A DNA stretch of 36,576 bases from Candidatus Pullibacteroides excrementavium (GTDB taxonomy: Bacteria > Bacteroidota > Bacteroidia > Bacteroidales > P3). This document shows, piece after piece, positions 27,098 through 36,491 of the stretch. The DNA lies in the NCBI GenBank assembly GCA_017694335.1, contig JADIMZ010000074.1, positions 1 to 36,576 of the forward strand, in the 5' to 3' direction. Made by a program: the position numbers and the translations under genes. The first letter of the stretch is position 1, and each line of letters begins with the position of its first letter. Under the pieces are notes generated by a model, which saw only the letters and a program-made list of their open reading frames with translations, had not been told where the DNA came from and ran no database searches.

Positions 27098-30000
27098 ATG
27101 AAATACACAATAGGTGATATAATTGAAAAAGCAAAAGTTGTCAATATAAAAGATTTTGGTGCTTTCGTAGAAATAAGTCCCTCTCAAAATGGACTTATTT
27201 ACTTTTCACAAATTGTTCCGAAAGTAGAATACGGTGATGTTGCCAGTGTTTTATCTATTGGAGATGAAATACGATGCGCTGTATCTGAAATTAAACCTGA
27301 TGGAAAGATTAGCTTGACAATGAGAATAAGGAAGCGCATTGAACATAAGCATCAAGTTGAGCAGGTTAAGAAAGATATTGCTAATATGTCGGACGAAGAT
27401 ACGAGTTTGCGATCTATATGGATGGTACTGACAAATATTCAGCACTATATGTTGAAATATATGCAGTTAGCAATTCCACTTAAGAAAGGTTCTGCCAGTT
27501 TGAGTCCTAAAGGAAACAAATTGATTGCTCAAATAGATTCGCAAATCCACTTTGACAATTTCAAAAGTGAGGTAAGAAGGCTTTTTAGCACAGAAGTCAT
27601 TCAGCATAATCAGTTGCCTGATTTCTACTATTTTGAAACTGACGTTGATTTGTATCCAAACATGCAAGACTTTGTTGATTCTTGTAGAAATATGTATATT
27701 TCCGTTCATTCTAATCCTACTGTTGAAATACAGATTAAGGATGCAGACAAAACGTCAAAAGGAATCATTAAAACACGACTTCAAAACTACTATTCGCAGT
27801 TGGATTTCTTTGAGCTCAGCAACAATTTGATGATTGTTACTGTCCCATATGAAAATCGTGCTGCATTGAAAGACTTGAAAGAAGAACTCGGCTATGCATT
27901 AAATGGCATTTGTAATGGTGTGCCAGATTCTACAGATGAAGGACAAATAGCTTATGAACCAGCAAGATTTGTTTACGAAATCAATTATCCACAAGATGGA
28001 GCAGACCGCTTTCTGTTGACTTTTGACAACGAAACATTGTTAGACAAAGAAGGACTTCGCTTCGGTAGTCTTTACGGACAAAGTTTCATCGCCAAGGACG
28101 GAGAGGCCGAATACAAACTTGGTAAACTCAGTAAAATTGAATATCCTAATGTCACATTCAATTTATTATCACAAGATTGTGATAAGATAAAAAAACTGGT
28201 CGAGAATGATTGTATTACTGCTGTCATTCCAGATATGGACGATATGACCGGTGAAATAGAAAAAGTCAATCGTCTTAGAGATTCGTTCGACAGAATCACT
28301 GAGCATCCCGAAGATTTGGTCAATCCTCAACTGGCTTCCTATTTGTTTGATGCTTCAAAGGCAACGAAGTTGGAAGATGAAGTTATAGAACAACGAGTCG
28401 AACAAATAAAGAAATGCCAACTTAATGAGTCTCTCAATGAATCACAAATTCAGGCAATAGCAAAAGCAGTTGAAGCCAAAGACCTTGCCATCGTACAAGG
28501 TCCTCCTGGAACAGGTAAGTCAACAGCTATAGCCGAGCTGATTTGGCAACTGGCACAGCAAAAGCCAGACAGCAGAATATTACTTACATCGGAAGCCAAC
28601 CTTGCTGTTGACAATGCTTTAGACCGACTGAAATTCTCCCTTCACAACATAGTTAAACCAATTCGTGTAGCTGCTGGTGACAAATTTTCTGCCGAAGGTT
28701 TTGCGTACTCACAAGTGGAGATGAAGAAGTGGGCAGGAATCGAAATGTCAAATATTGACACAGCAGACAATACTTTTGCCATAGATACAGACGAATACAA
28801 GTCATTTAATCCGCAGGAACTTGTATTGAACAGATGGATGAAGAACATCTACAAACGTTCACAACTTTACTTGCAACGAGAAGACTTGAAGCACTTGTGG
28901 TTTAATTTTCTCACGAATTTACCTTCCGAATGGAGAAAGGAAGTATATCAGGAATACGTCAGTCATTGCAATGTCATAGGAGCTACTTGTAGTTCTATTT
29001 CCGATACCAACTACTCTGCCACAGAAGCACAAGGAAAACACAGAGATTCTCGTTTCATCAAACGTTTTCGTGCAATCTTTGGCGAGACAGAGAAAAACGG
29101 TTATCCTGCATTCTTGCGTTTCAACACGGTTATTCAAGACGAAGCCAGCAAAGCGACTCCAGCCGAATTGTCTCTCCCTCTTGTATATGGCGAGAAGGCC
29201 GTGGTCATTGGCGACCATCGTCAGTTGCCACCTAATCTTGACAGGGAAGACATCTTATTCAAACTGCACATGCAAAGGTTGAAAGCCGACAGCAGGGAAG
29301 AACATGATCAGATAGAACAATTAGAATCATATGTAAGAAAGAATTTCGACATTCTGGAGAAGTCGCATTTTGAAAGACTCTTCCGACAAATTGACTCATC
29401 TCTACGTGGTACTTTCGACACACAGTATCGTATGCACAATGACATTAATCGTGTCATTGAGCAGTTCTATGTTGATGACGGTGGACTAAAATGTGGTGTA
29501 GCCAACGAAAGCCGGGAACACGGCATTGATATTCCTAATCTCATTTCGCCAGACAATCACGTTATTTGGATAAACACATCTTCTCCGGAAGTTCGAGACG
29601 GAACATCACGAGCAAATAGAGGCGAGGTGGAAGCCATAGAGTGGGTGTTATCGCAGTTTTCAAAGTCAGAGAGTTTCCGCAATTATCAGAAGTCTCTGCC
29701 CACCAATGAAGACCGAGAAATCGGACTGATTACATTCTATGGCAGTCAATTGAAGCGATTGAAAGGAATCGTGGACAAGGAAACAAAGAAAGGACTCAGT
29801 ATAAAAATGAGTTCTGTTGACCGATTCCAGGGAATGGAGCGCAACATCATTATCGTTTCGATGGTAAGAAGCAACTCCATTGCGCAGGAATGGGAACAAA
29901 AACCAGACTACAACAGATTCCCAAATGTAGGTTTTCCGGCACAAAAAGAATACGGATTTGCCAAATCACCCAATCGTCTTAACGTGGCGTTGTCACGAGC

Positions 30001-31066
30001 AAAGAGGCTGCTTATCATCGTTGGTAACGGCGAACATTTCAGTAACTACACCAATTCGCAAGGGCAAGCCATTTACAAGAATGTATTTGATGAGGTAAAA
30101 AATAATCCTAATGGCAGGATTATAGAATGGAATGTTCGCAAACCGAAACAAGAACGTGTAGCGAAGGTTATCAGAGTACCTATGCCTATACAACGTTCTG
30201 TAAACCTAAACACTCGTGACATCAACACAGAAACAGACAAGAATCTGCGTATAAAAGAAACATGGCTTACACCAGACGGGCAACCCGTTAAAAATCCGCA
30301 TTTCGCAGTCCTTGAATTGTCAACAAAAGCGGCGAAACTGCTTATCGGCAGAAACGAGGAAACAATCAGGACTGCAACACAATTCGATTTCAACAATTTC
30401 ATTCGTGATGCTGCCAAACCTGAAACAGGAAAAGGATTGGACAGTCAGAACGTGATGAATATGGAATACTTCAGGGGCAGGGTTCTTCCTGTAATCAGAA
30501 AGATGAAACAGAAAATGCGTTCTGAAGGTGTCGATGTCGTTTACACCGTTGCCACTGCTGCCTATCGTACAGCAAAGAATCGTGACGAAATAATAGACTG
30601 CATCCGTCGTGAGACTGGAATAAATGTGCGCATTCTGTCAAAGAAAGAGGAATCTGTATCGACAATGTTTGCCTACGGCATATCATCACGCTACAAGTTG
30701 GATATTCAGAAGTCAAGACATTCTGTAATGGTTGACCAAGGTGGCGGTTCTACCGAAGTCAGTGTGTTCAATCAAGGCGAATTGGAAGGTTCGTACAGTA
30801 TAAACCTCGGTACAACAGCCTTGCGCAATATTTTGACAAAAGACCTTCCACCAACTACACTTTTGGTCGATGCTTTCAAAAAGAGCGACCAAACGCTAAG
30901 AGAAAGAATGGTGGCGTTCACCAAGAATATGAACACAACTATGAAAACCAACGAAGACACATTCTGCGTCGGCGTAGGTTCTGCCATAACTCATGCGACA
31001 GGAAAGAAAAAAATGCACAACAACATGATTGCATTCTCAACTGCGAGCAAATTGCAGATAAAATAG
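27098..31066 (+). CDS. S1-domain + SF1 (UPF1/DNA2-like) helicase + Ppx/GppA-like domain fusion, 5' part up to the frameshift-frame stop
   Basis: S1: IGDIIEKAKVVNIKDFGAFVEISPSQNGLIYFSQI...ISLTMR. Helicase: IVQGPPGTGKSTAIAELIW, VIQDEASKATPAEL, VIGDHRQLPP, DTQYRMH, VDRFQGMERNIIIVSMVRS, RLNVALSRAKRLLIIVGN. Ppx/GppA: TVATAAYRTAKNRDEIIDCIRRETGINVRILSKKEES, VMVDQGGGSTEVSVF. Confidence 0.88.
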   Translation: MKYTIGDIIEKAKVVNIKDFGAFVEISPSQNGLIYFSQIVPKVEYGDVASVLSIGDEIRCAVSEIKPDGKISLTMRIRKRIEHKHQVEQVKKDIANMSDEDTSLRSIWMVLTNIQHYMLKYMQLAIPLKKGSASLSPKGNKLIAQIDSQIHFDNFKSEVRRLFSTEVIQHNQLPDFYYFETDVDLYPNMQDFVDSCRNMYISVHSNPTVEIQIKDADKTSKGIIKTRLQNYYSQLDFFELSNNLMIVTVPYENRAALKDLKEELGYALNGICNGVPDSTDEGQIAYEPARFVYEINYPQDGADRFLLTFDNETLLDKEGLRFGSLYGQSFIAKDGEAEYKLGKLSKIEYPNVTFNLLSQDCDKIKKLVENDCITAVIPDMDDMTGEIEKVNRLRDSFDRITEHPEDLVNPQLASYLFDASKATKLEDEVIEQRVEQIKKCQLNESLNESQIQAIAKAVEAKDLAIVQGPPGTGKSTAIAELIWQLAQQKPDSRILLTSEANLAVDNALDRLKFSLHNIVKPIRVAAGDKFSAEGFAYSQVEMKKWAGIEMSNIDTADNTFAIDTDEYKSFNPQELVLNRWMKNIYKRSQLYLQREDLKHLWFNFLTNLPSEWRKEVYQEYVSHCNVIGATCSSISDTNYSATEAQGKHRDSRFIKRFRAIFGETEKNGYPAFLRFNTVIQDEASKATPAELSLPLVYGEKAVVIGDHRQLPPNLDREDILFKLHMQRLKADSREEHDQIEQLESYVRKNFDILEKSHFERLFRQIDSSLRGTFDTQYRMHNDINRVIEQFYVDDGGLKCGVANESREHGIDIPNLISPDNHVIWINTSSPEVRDGTSRANRGEVEAIEWVLSQFSKSESFRNYQKSLPTNEDREIGLITFYGSQLKRLKGIVDKETKKGLSIKMSSVDRFQGMERNIIIVSMVRSNSIAQEWEQKPDYNRFPNVGFPAQKEYGFAKSPNRLNVALSRAKRLLIIVGNGEHFSNYTNSQGQAIYKNVFDEVKNNPNGRIIEWNVRKPKQERVAKVIRVPMPIQRSVNLNTRDINTETDKNLRIKETWLTPDGQPVKNPHFAVLELSTKAAKLLIGRNEETIRTATQFDFNNFIRDAAKPETGKGLDSQNVMNMEYFRGRVLPVIRKMKQKMRSEGVDVVYTVATAAYRTAKNRDEIIDCIRRETGINVRILSKKEESVSTMFAYGISSRYKLDIQKSRHSVMVDQGGGSTEVSVFNQGELEGSYSINLGTTALRNILTKDLPPTTLLVDAFKKSDQTLRERMVAFTKNMNTTMKTNEDTFCVGVGSAITHATGKKKMHNNMIAFSTASKLQIK

Positions 31067-31293
31067 AAAATCTCACAGCAAAATTGCTGGAGATGTTCAA
31101 CACCGTTGGTGATTTAGTACGTTGGGAACAACAAATGACAAACGATGCCATTGACGATATGCTCACCCTGCGCATGGGATTACCGATGTATCTTCTGCTT
31201 ATGGAGAAATTTAATATCAAGCAAATCCACGTTTGTGGAACAGGCTTGTGGTATGGTATTTATTTGCAGCATCTTTTTAATGTAGCCGACTAA
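31016..31293 (+). CDS. C-terminal remainder of the Ppx/GppA-like domain in the -1 frame
   Basis: From the A7 run (31007-31013) the -1 frame reads AQQHDCILNCEQIADKIENLTAKLLEMFNTVGDLVRWEQQMTNDAIDDMLTLRMGLPMYLLLMEKFNIKQIHVCGTGLWYGIYLQHLFNVAD, matching the Ppx/GppA C-terminal pattern. The coordinate start is the first codon after the slip. Confidence 0.75.
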
Positions 31294-31294
31294 T

Positions 31295-34200
31295 ATGGAA
31301 AATCAGACATACAACAATTTGATATATCGTTCTATAGAAGAAGATCGCCAATTGCGTTCACTTCTTCTAAAAACGCGCTCTTGTACAGTCGAATACTACA
31401 CTATCCACAAACTGGAGCCATTAGACATACTTGTCGGAGAATTGCTTTTGGAAAGTGAGAACACACAACTTGAATGTGTCGCTCTTGGACGGACTCTCGG
31501 TTTTGATGTAGATGCGCAGCCGGAAAACGGAATGTATTATGATGAGGCCGAAAACAATCTGTTCCATAAGTTCCTAAATTCGGTGCAAGAATGGGGAATA
31601 ATAGATGTTGACAAAGAAAATGGTCTCATAACTCTGACGACCTTAGGCAAGGTTTGTTTGCAGAACAAAGAAAAATACAAATTCTTTACTGCACAAACAA
31701 ACGCATTGGAATTTGAGTATTTGAAAGCAGCTGACGGCGGCATCGTATCGCTTTATCCGTTCCATTCTGAATTAGGTTTGTCTCTTCCGCTTGACCATGC
31801 CAAAACTCTCAATTACGAAGATTGTTTGTGTGAAGTAATTAGCAGCGAGACAGACGATGTGCTGGTAAACAACTTGAAGTTGCAATTTCCAGAAGGAATC
31901 TGTGTTTATAAAGCCGAGCAAACCAATTACTTGGGTGTAAAGCCAATCAAACTGGACATTGAACTTTACGAGAGAGCAGGCAAATATTCATTGAATTTCA
32001 TTTCGGCAGGCAATAGCTGTCCGGTGTTGAATGCTCTGTTTGAACTTGAAATTAATGCCGATGCAAAAGAACGTAAAGTGGAACAAGGCCTGTACTATCG
32101 CCTTGTCAACAATCCAGATATTATTCTGGACTACAAGGCATTGCAACCATTTGAAGATATTATCGAGGTTGACCGACTAATAGAAGATTCCAGATTAGTT
32201 TGGACTGACCCACAATTACTTCAGCTTATAATTTCACAATGTGATGCTGATCGTTGGCATTCTTTGTCAAAGCATTGCGATGTAGAAGTCTTGAAAAATA
32301 TAATCCCTGACCACATTCAAGACTTGGACTGGGGAGTATTGACACTCAGGCTTGACAGCCAATATATTTCCACCCATTCAATGGATTATCCGTGGGATAA
32401 ATACACGCTGTTTGCCCGCACTCCCGTAGAGAAGGAGTTGATACAGAAATTCCTCGTCGAGCATTCATTCCCAGAAGGGAAAGACGATGACCAATGGGAT
32501 TGGGATGACGTTCTACCTATTGTTGATATGGACTTCATCACGCAACATCTTAGCGATATTCCGTTCGACCTTACCGATATCACAAAAGAACTGGATGACA
32601 CGCAACGTCAATACATAGTAACAAATCCCGATGCCCGTTGGGATTGGCAATTTGTAGTGACTGAATATCCTATTGACTTTATTGTTTCTAATATCGCTGT
32701 CTTGTATTCGCATATCAATATGCAGATACTTGTGCAGCGCATTTTTGCTGACAATGAACTCGCCAGACTTTATGCAACATCGCAACCGCTGAAAGACAGT
32801 ATCCGGGCCTCAGGACTTCCTCTGCGATTCAATGCCAACAGTCTTGGTTTTGTTTGGACTGACGAAATTATTGATTTCTTTGAATCGTGTGGATTGATTT
32901 CTTGGCCATCAACTATATATCAGTCAGGTTTTGAGTGTAACCCGAACTTGGTTTGGGATGCGGACTTCTTCCAGAGATACAGCGACAAAGTAACAACTCC
33001 ACAAGGTTACAGGTGGGTTTCTCGCCGTGTAACAGATTTAGCAATTGTTGACAACAACCCGATTTTCCAATGGAATAAGATTGCGTTGTCACAGAATCCA
33101 ACAATTTGCCATAACCTCGCTTTCATCACTTCGCATTGGGATGTAGTGGATGCCGCGACAATTATCATGTGTTGCGATACTGCAATGTTGAATGAACTGT
33201 TCCTTTCGTTGTCAGCAAAAGCAATGGTCGGTCAATTGCTGGCTACGTCGTTGGATATTCAGAAACGACTGATTGCAAATCTTTCTACAGAAAACATCCT
33301 TAATAGTTACTCAGAAGGATGGAACAAAACTCTATTTACAGAAAGTATTTGTCAATCTGTCGACTTGACAACATTGGATGAAGTGGCATGGTATGAAATG
33401 TTGGATTGGGAATATCTGACAGCCAATCTGCCTATTGCAGACATTCAATCGAATATAAACAAGTATGCTGACAAGTGGAATCATACTGTTTTTGCCAATC
33501 GTATTACTGGCAAAGAATTGTTAGCTGACAATTTCTTGGAAACCTATGCCGAGGTAATTTCTGGACAGAACCTGACGGAAGAAATCTGGCCAGTAATAAC
33601 CTGCAAGTTCACTGCAAACGAACTCATTTCGCTCGTTGAGGAATACAGCGACGAACAATATCGCTGGGATTATGCTCACATGTATGAGCTGGCTGATTTC
33701 CCTGCAAAGGAATATATTGAGCAGCACACAGAGAATGTGCGGTGGACTGAGTTCTCGGCATCTGCCGCAGCAAACAGGCTGTTCTCAAAGACTGGTGCAA
33801 ACAAAACACAAAGTCTATGGCTGCGCATATACGAAGACATGCTGAACAATGACGGTTATCAGTGGGATTTCAACAAACTGACAAAACAGCCAAACATCTT
33901 GAAACTACCAAAACTGTTCTTACTGAAAAAAGAATGGGATTGGGAATACATATCCGAACACGCAACATGGATATCAGCTCTGGAAGGCAGAAACTATTAC
34001 TTCAACTTGTTCGCCGACTCGTTGGACTTTGGCAAGTTGTCGCATCGCACAGACATCGAACTAACAGAAAAAGTAATTGAACGATACGACAAGAAAAAGC
34101 GATGGGATTGGGATGCCTTGGTGCAGAACGAAAGCATAAACTTTTCATTTGAATATATTGACAAGCACGAAGACAAACCTTGGAATTGGCATTTCCTTGC

Positions 34201-35779
34201 ACATCGCAAAGGTTTGCCGTTTGATGTAGTTCTCAGCCACAAGGAAAAAGATTGGGATTGGCATTACCTGTCAACTCTCGACATCTTTGTGCCGTCTGTT
34301 GATTTGCTGACTTATCTTGCCGAGCATAATCATGAAATAGACTGGAATTCAGTTTCTAAAAACAAGGAACTTACAGGCGATGTCATTGATACATTCAAGG
34401 ATAAAATTAACTGGAATGTGTTTGTTAATCGTTGTCCTGCACTCCTTTCTATCGCAACAGTTGATTTCTTGAAGAAATACAAGGAAGCTATTTCATGGGA
34501 TGACTTCAATGAACGTCTTGGTGTGGATATTGAGACTGAAATGTTACAGGAATTTGCCAACCGACTCAATTGGAGATTTGTTTCTCAGTCGCAGAAAATA
34601 AAGTTTACAGAGGAACTAGTTCGCAAGTACGAGGACAAATGGTTCTGGTCAGAATTAATGCAGAATATAAAATTTAAAGAAGACATTCCTGATTTTGAGA
34701 ACATCTTTGCCAACCATCGCAGCATTGTTACATTTACCGACAGAATTAAGGAGTATCATCGTAATCCGTGCATCTATCACTTCACGCATTTCTACAATGC
34801 AATAGATGTTATCCGCAGTCGAAAGATTCTCAGTCGAAACCGTGCCGAGGAATTGGGATTGTTGAAATATGACTCTGCAGGTTCTGTCGTATTCCGCAGC
34901 AGCAAGGCACACAAGTTCGCCCGCTTCTATTTCCGTCCTTGTACTCCTACGCAGTATTATAACGAGGCCTTGGGTGCTGATTCAAAATTAGGAGAGTATA
35001 GAACAAAGTGGTATAAAAATCGGTATGGTGAATGGGAATCTACACGCGAATGGAAAAGCAAATATCCAAAAGCTGTTGGACTGGGTCTACCGAAATGTCC
35101 TGTACCTGTGTTCTTCAAGTTCGACATAGATGAAGTCTTGGCGAAGATTCCAGAGAAATGTTATTACAGCGACAGGAACATGCAGTCGGACACCCCGAAC
35201 GTGTATCAAATCATTGTTAAACCAGAATCATTAGAGCTTGAATATCTGTATAGCACAATGCAAGACGCATATATAACAGCAAAAAGTTCTGGCAAATATA
35301 ATCGTGAGGTTCATTTGAATGAGATGAGTAAAGTAATGAGATACTCTCAGCAAGAATTCCTTGTTATGTCGGAATTTGACTTTAGCGAAATCAAGTCTCT
35401 CCAAATTATCTGCTACGACAATTCTTATACGGAGCTATTGAAACAAATTTTTGCAGATGATCCAATTTCTGAGAAGATTGTGGCAGACGATGATGAGAAT
35501 CTTTTTGAGAGAGAAAACCGCAGACTTTATCTTTCGTCATCAGAAGACAACGTTCGTCTGTCAACTGACTTCGAGGATGAATACTATTTCAACATCACAA
35601 GTGAGAAAATGTCTGAAGTGAAGTTCGATTTGTCTGCTTGCGAAGTTATCTATGACACAACAAATGAGCTACGCTTAAAGGGAAGCATAGCATGGAAGAA
35701 GACAGACATTCCGTTCAATATTTCTTTCGTTGACCCGAAAGCAAGAACAAAAGAATGGATCGTATATCAAAACATTTAA
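31295..35779 (+). CDS. Giant fusion: N-terminal winged-helix-like region, W-rich repeat solenoid, C-terminal DarT (DUF4433)-like DNA ADP-ribosyltransferase domain
   Basis: 1494 aa. Repeats RWDW, EWDWEYIS, RWDWDALV, PWNWHFLA, DWDWHYLS, INWNVFV, LNWRFVS. DarT-like: CIYHFTHFYNAIDVIRSRKILSRNRAEELG, FARFYFRPCTPTQYYNEA, YSQQEFLVMSEFDFSEI (candidate catalytic Glu1354). Confidence 0.85.
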   Translation: MENQTYNNLIYRSIEEDRQLRSLLLKTRSCTVEYYTIHKLEPLDILVGELLLESENTQLECVALGRTLGFDVDAQPENGMYYDEAENNLFHKFLNSVQEWGIIDVDKENGLITLTTLGKVCLQNKEKYKFFTAQTNALEFEYLKAADGGIVSLYPFHSELGLSLPLDHAKTLNYEDCLCEVISSETDDVLVNNLKLQFPEGICVYKAEQTNYLGVKPIKLDIELYERAGKYSLNFISAGNSCPVLNALFELEINADAKERKVEQGLYYRLVNNPDIILDYKALQPFEDIIEVDRLIEDSRLVWTDPQLLQLIISQCDADRWHSLSKHCDVEVLKNIIPDHIQDLDWGVLTLRLDSQYISTHSMDYPWDKYTLFARTPVEKELIQKFLVEHSFPEGKDDDQWDWDDVLPIVDMDFITQHLSDIPFDLTDITKELDDTQRQYIVTNPDARWDWQFVVTEYPIDFIVSNIAVLYSHINMQILVQRIFADNELARLYATSQPLKDSIRASGLPLRFNANSLGFVWTDEIIDFFESCGLISWPSTIYQSGFECNPNLVWDADFFQRYSDKVTTPQGYRWVSRRVTDLAIVDNNPIFQWNKIALSQNPTICHNLAFITSHWDVVDAATIIMCCDTAMLNELFLSLSAKAMVGQLLATSLDIQKRLIANLSTENILNSYSEGWNKTLFTESICQSVDLTTLDEVAWYEMLDWEYLTANLPIADIQSNINKYADKWNHTVFANRITGKELLADNFLETYAEVISGQNLTEEIWPVITCKFTANELISLVEEYSDEQYRWDYAHMYELADFPAKEYIEQHTENVRWTEFSASAAANRLFSKTGANKTQSLWLRIYEDMLNNDGYQWDFNKLTKQPNILKLPKLFLLKKEWDWEYISEHATWISALEGRNYYFNLFADSLDFGKLSHRTDIELTEKVIERYDKKKRWDWDALVQNESINFSFEYIDKHEDKPWNWHFLAHRKGLPFDVVLSHKEKDWDWHYLSTLDIFVPSVDLLTYLAEHNHEIDWNSVSKNKELTGDVIDTFKDKINWNVFVNRCPALLSIATVDFLKKYKEAISWDDFNERLGVDIETEMLQEFANRLNWRFVSQSQKIKFTEELVRKYEDKWFWSELMQNIKFKEDIPDFENIFANHRSIVTFTDRIKEYHRNPCIYHFTHFYNAIDVIRSRKILSRNRAEELGLLKYDSAGSVVFRSSKAHKFARFYFRPCTPTQYYNEALGADSKLGEYRTKWYKNRYGEWESTREWKSKYPKAVGLGLPKCPVPVFFKFDIDEVLAKIPEKCYYSDRNMQSDTPNVYQIIVKPESLELEYLYSTMQDAYITAKSSGKYNREVHLNEMSKVMRYSQQEFLVMSEFDFSEIKSLQIICYDNSYTELLKQIFADDPISEKIVADDDENLFERENRRLYLSSSEDNVRLSTDFEDEYYFNITSEKMSEVKFDLSACEVIYDTTNELRLKGSIAWKKTDIPFNISFVDPKARTKEWIVYQNI

Positions 35780-35789
35780 CATAAACGAC

Positions 35790-36491
35790 ATGAACAACAT
35801 AACGATAGTAAGAGGGAACATCTTCAATACGAAAGCACAGACCGTTGTCAACACGGTCAATTGTGTGGGCGTGATGGGAAAAGGCATTGCGCTGGTTTAC
35901 AAACTGCGTTATCCGCAGATGTTTGACATTTACCACGATTATTGCAAGCGGCATCTTATCAGTATTGGTAAACTGTGGCTTTATAAAGGTGATGAAACCG
36001 ACCCATGGGTGTTGAACTTCCCGACAAAATTCCATTGGAAGTATCCAAGCAAAATTGAGTATATAGAACAAGGACTGAAAAAATTTGTTGACACATACGA
36101 TAAATGTGGTATTACATCCGTTGCATTCCCAATGCTGGGAACACACAACGGTGGGCTCGATAAAGATGCTGTTCAAGCACTTATGATTAATTATTTGTCA
36201 CAATGCAATATTCCTATTGAGATTTACGAATACGATCCAATGGCTCCTGATGATTTATTTGAGACATTTAAAGAAAAATGGTTTTCCATTCCATTTAATG
36301 AGTTAAAGGAAGTGACTCAAATTCGACAGAAAAAACAGATAGATATCATCGATAACGCGCTTCGTTGTGATAATCTTAAGTCTATGATTTCCCTTATTTC
36401 ATATCCAGGTATTGGGATCAAAACTATGGAGCGTTGTTTTAAAGTAGTAATGGGATTCCAAAAACAGTTTACTTTATTTGCTGATAGATAG
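35790..36491 (+). CDS. darG: DarG-like macrodomain antitoxin (short form)
   Basis: ITIVRGNIFNTKAQTVVNTVNCVGVMGKGIALVYKLRYPQMF, VLNFPTKFHWKYPSKIEYIEQGLKKFV, AFPMLGTHNGGLDKDAVQ; immediately follows the DarT-like gene. Confidence 0.88.
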   Translation: MNNITIVRGNIFNTKAQTVVNTVNCVGVMGKGIALVYKLRYPQMFDIYHDYCKRHLISIGKLWLYKGDETDPWVLNFPTKFHWKYPSKIEYIEQGLKKFVDTYDKCGITSVAFPMLGTHNGGLDKDAVQALMINYLSQCNIPIEIYEYDPMAPDDLFETFKEKWFSIPFNELKEVTQIRQKKQIDIIDNALRCDNLKSMISLISYPGIGIKTMERCFKVVMGFQKQFTLFADR

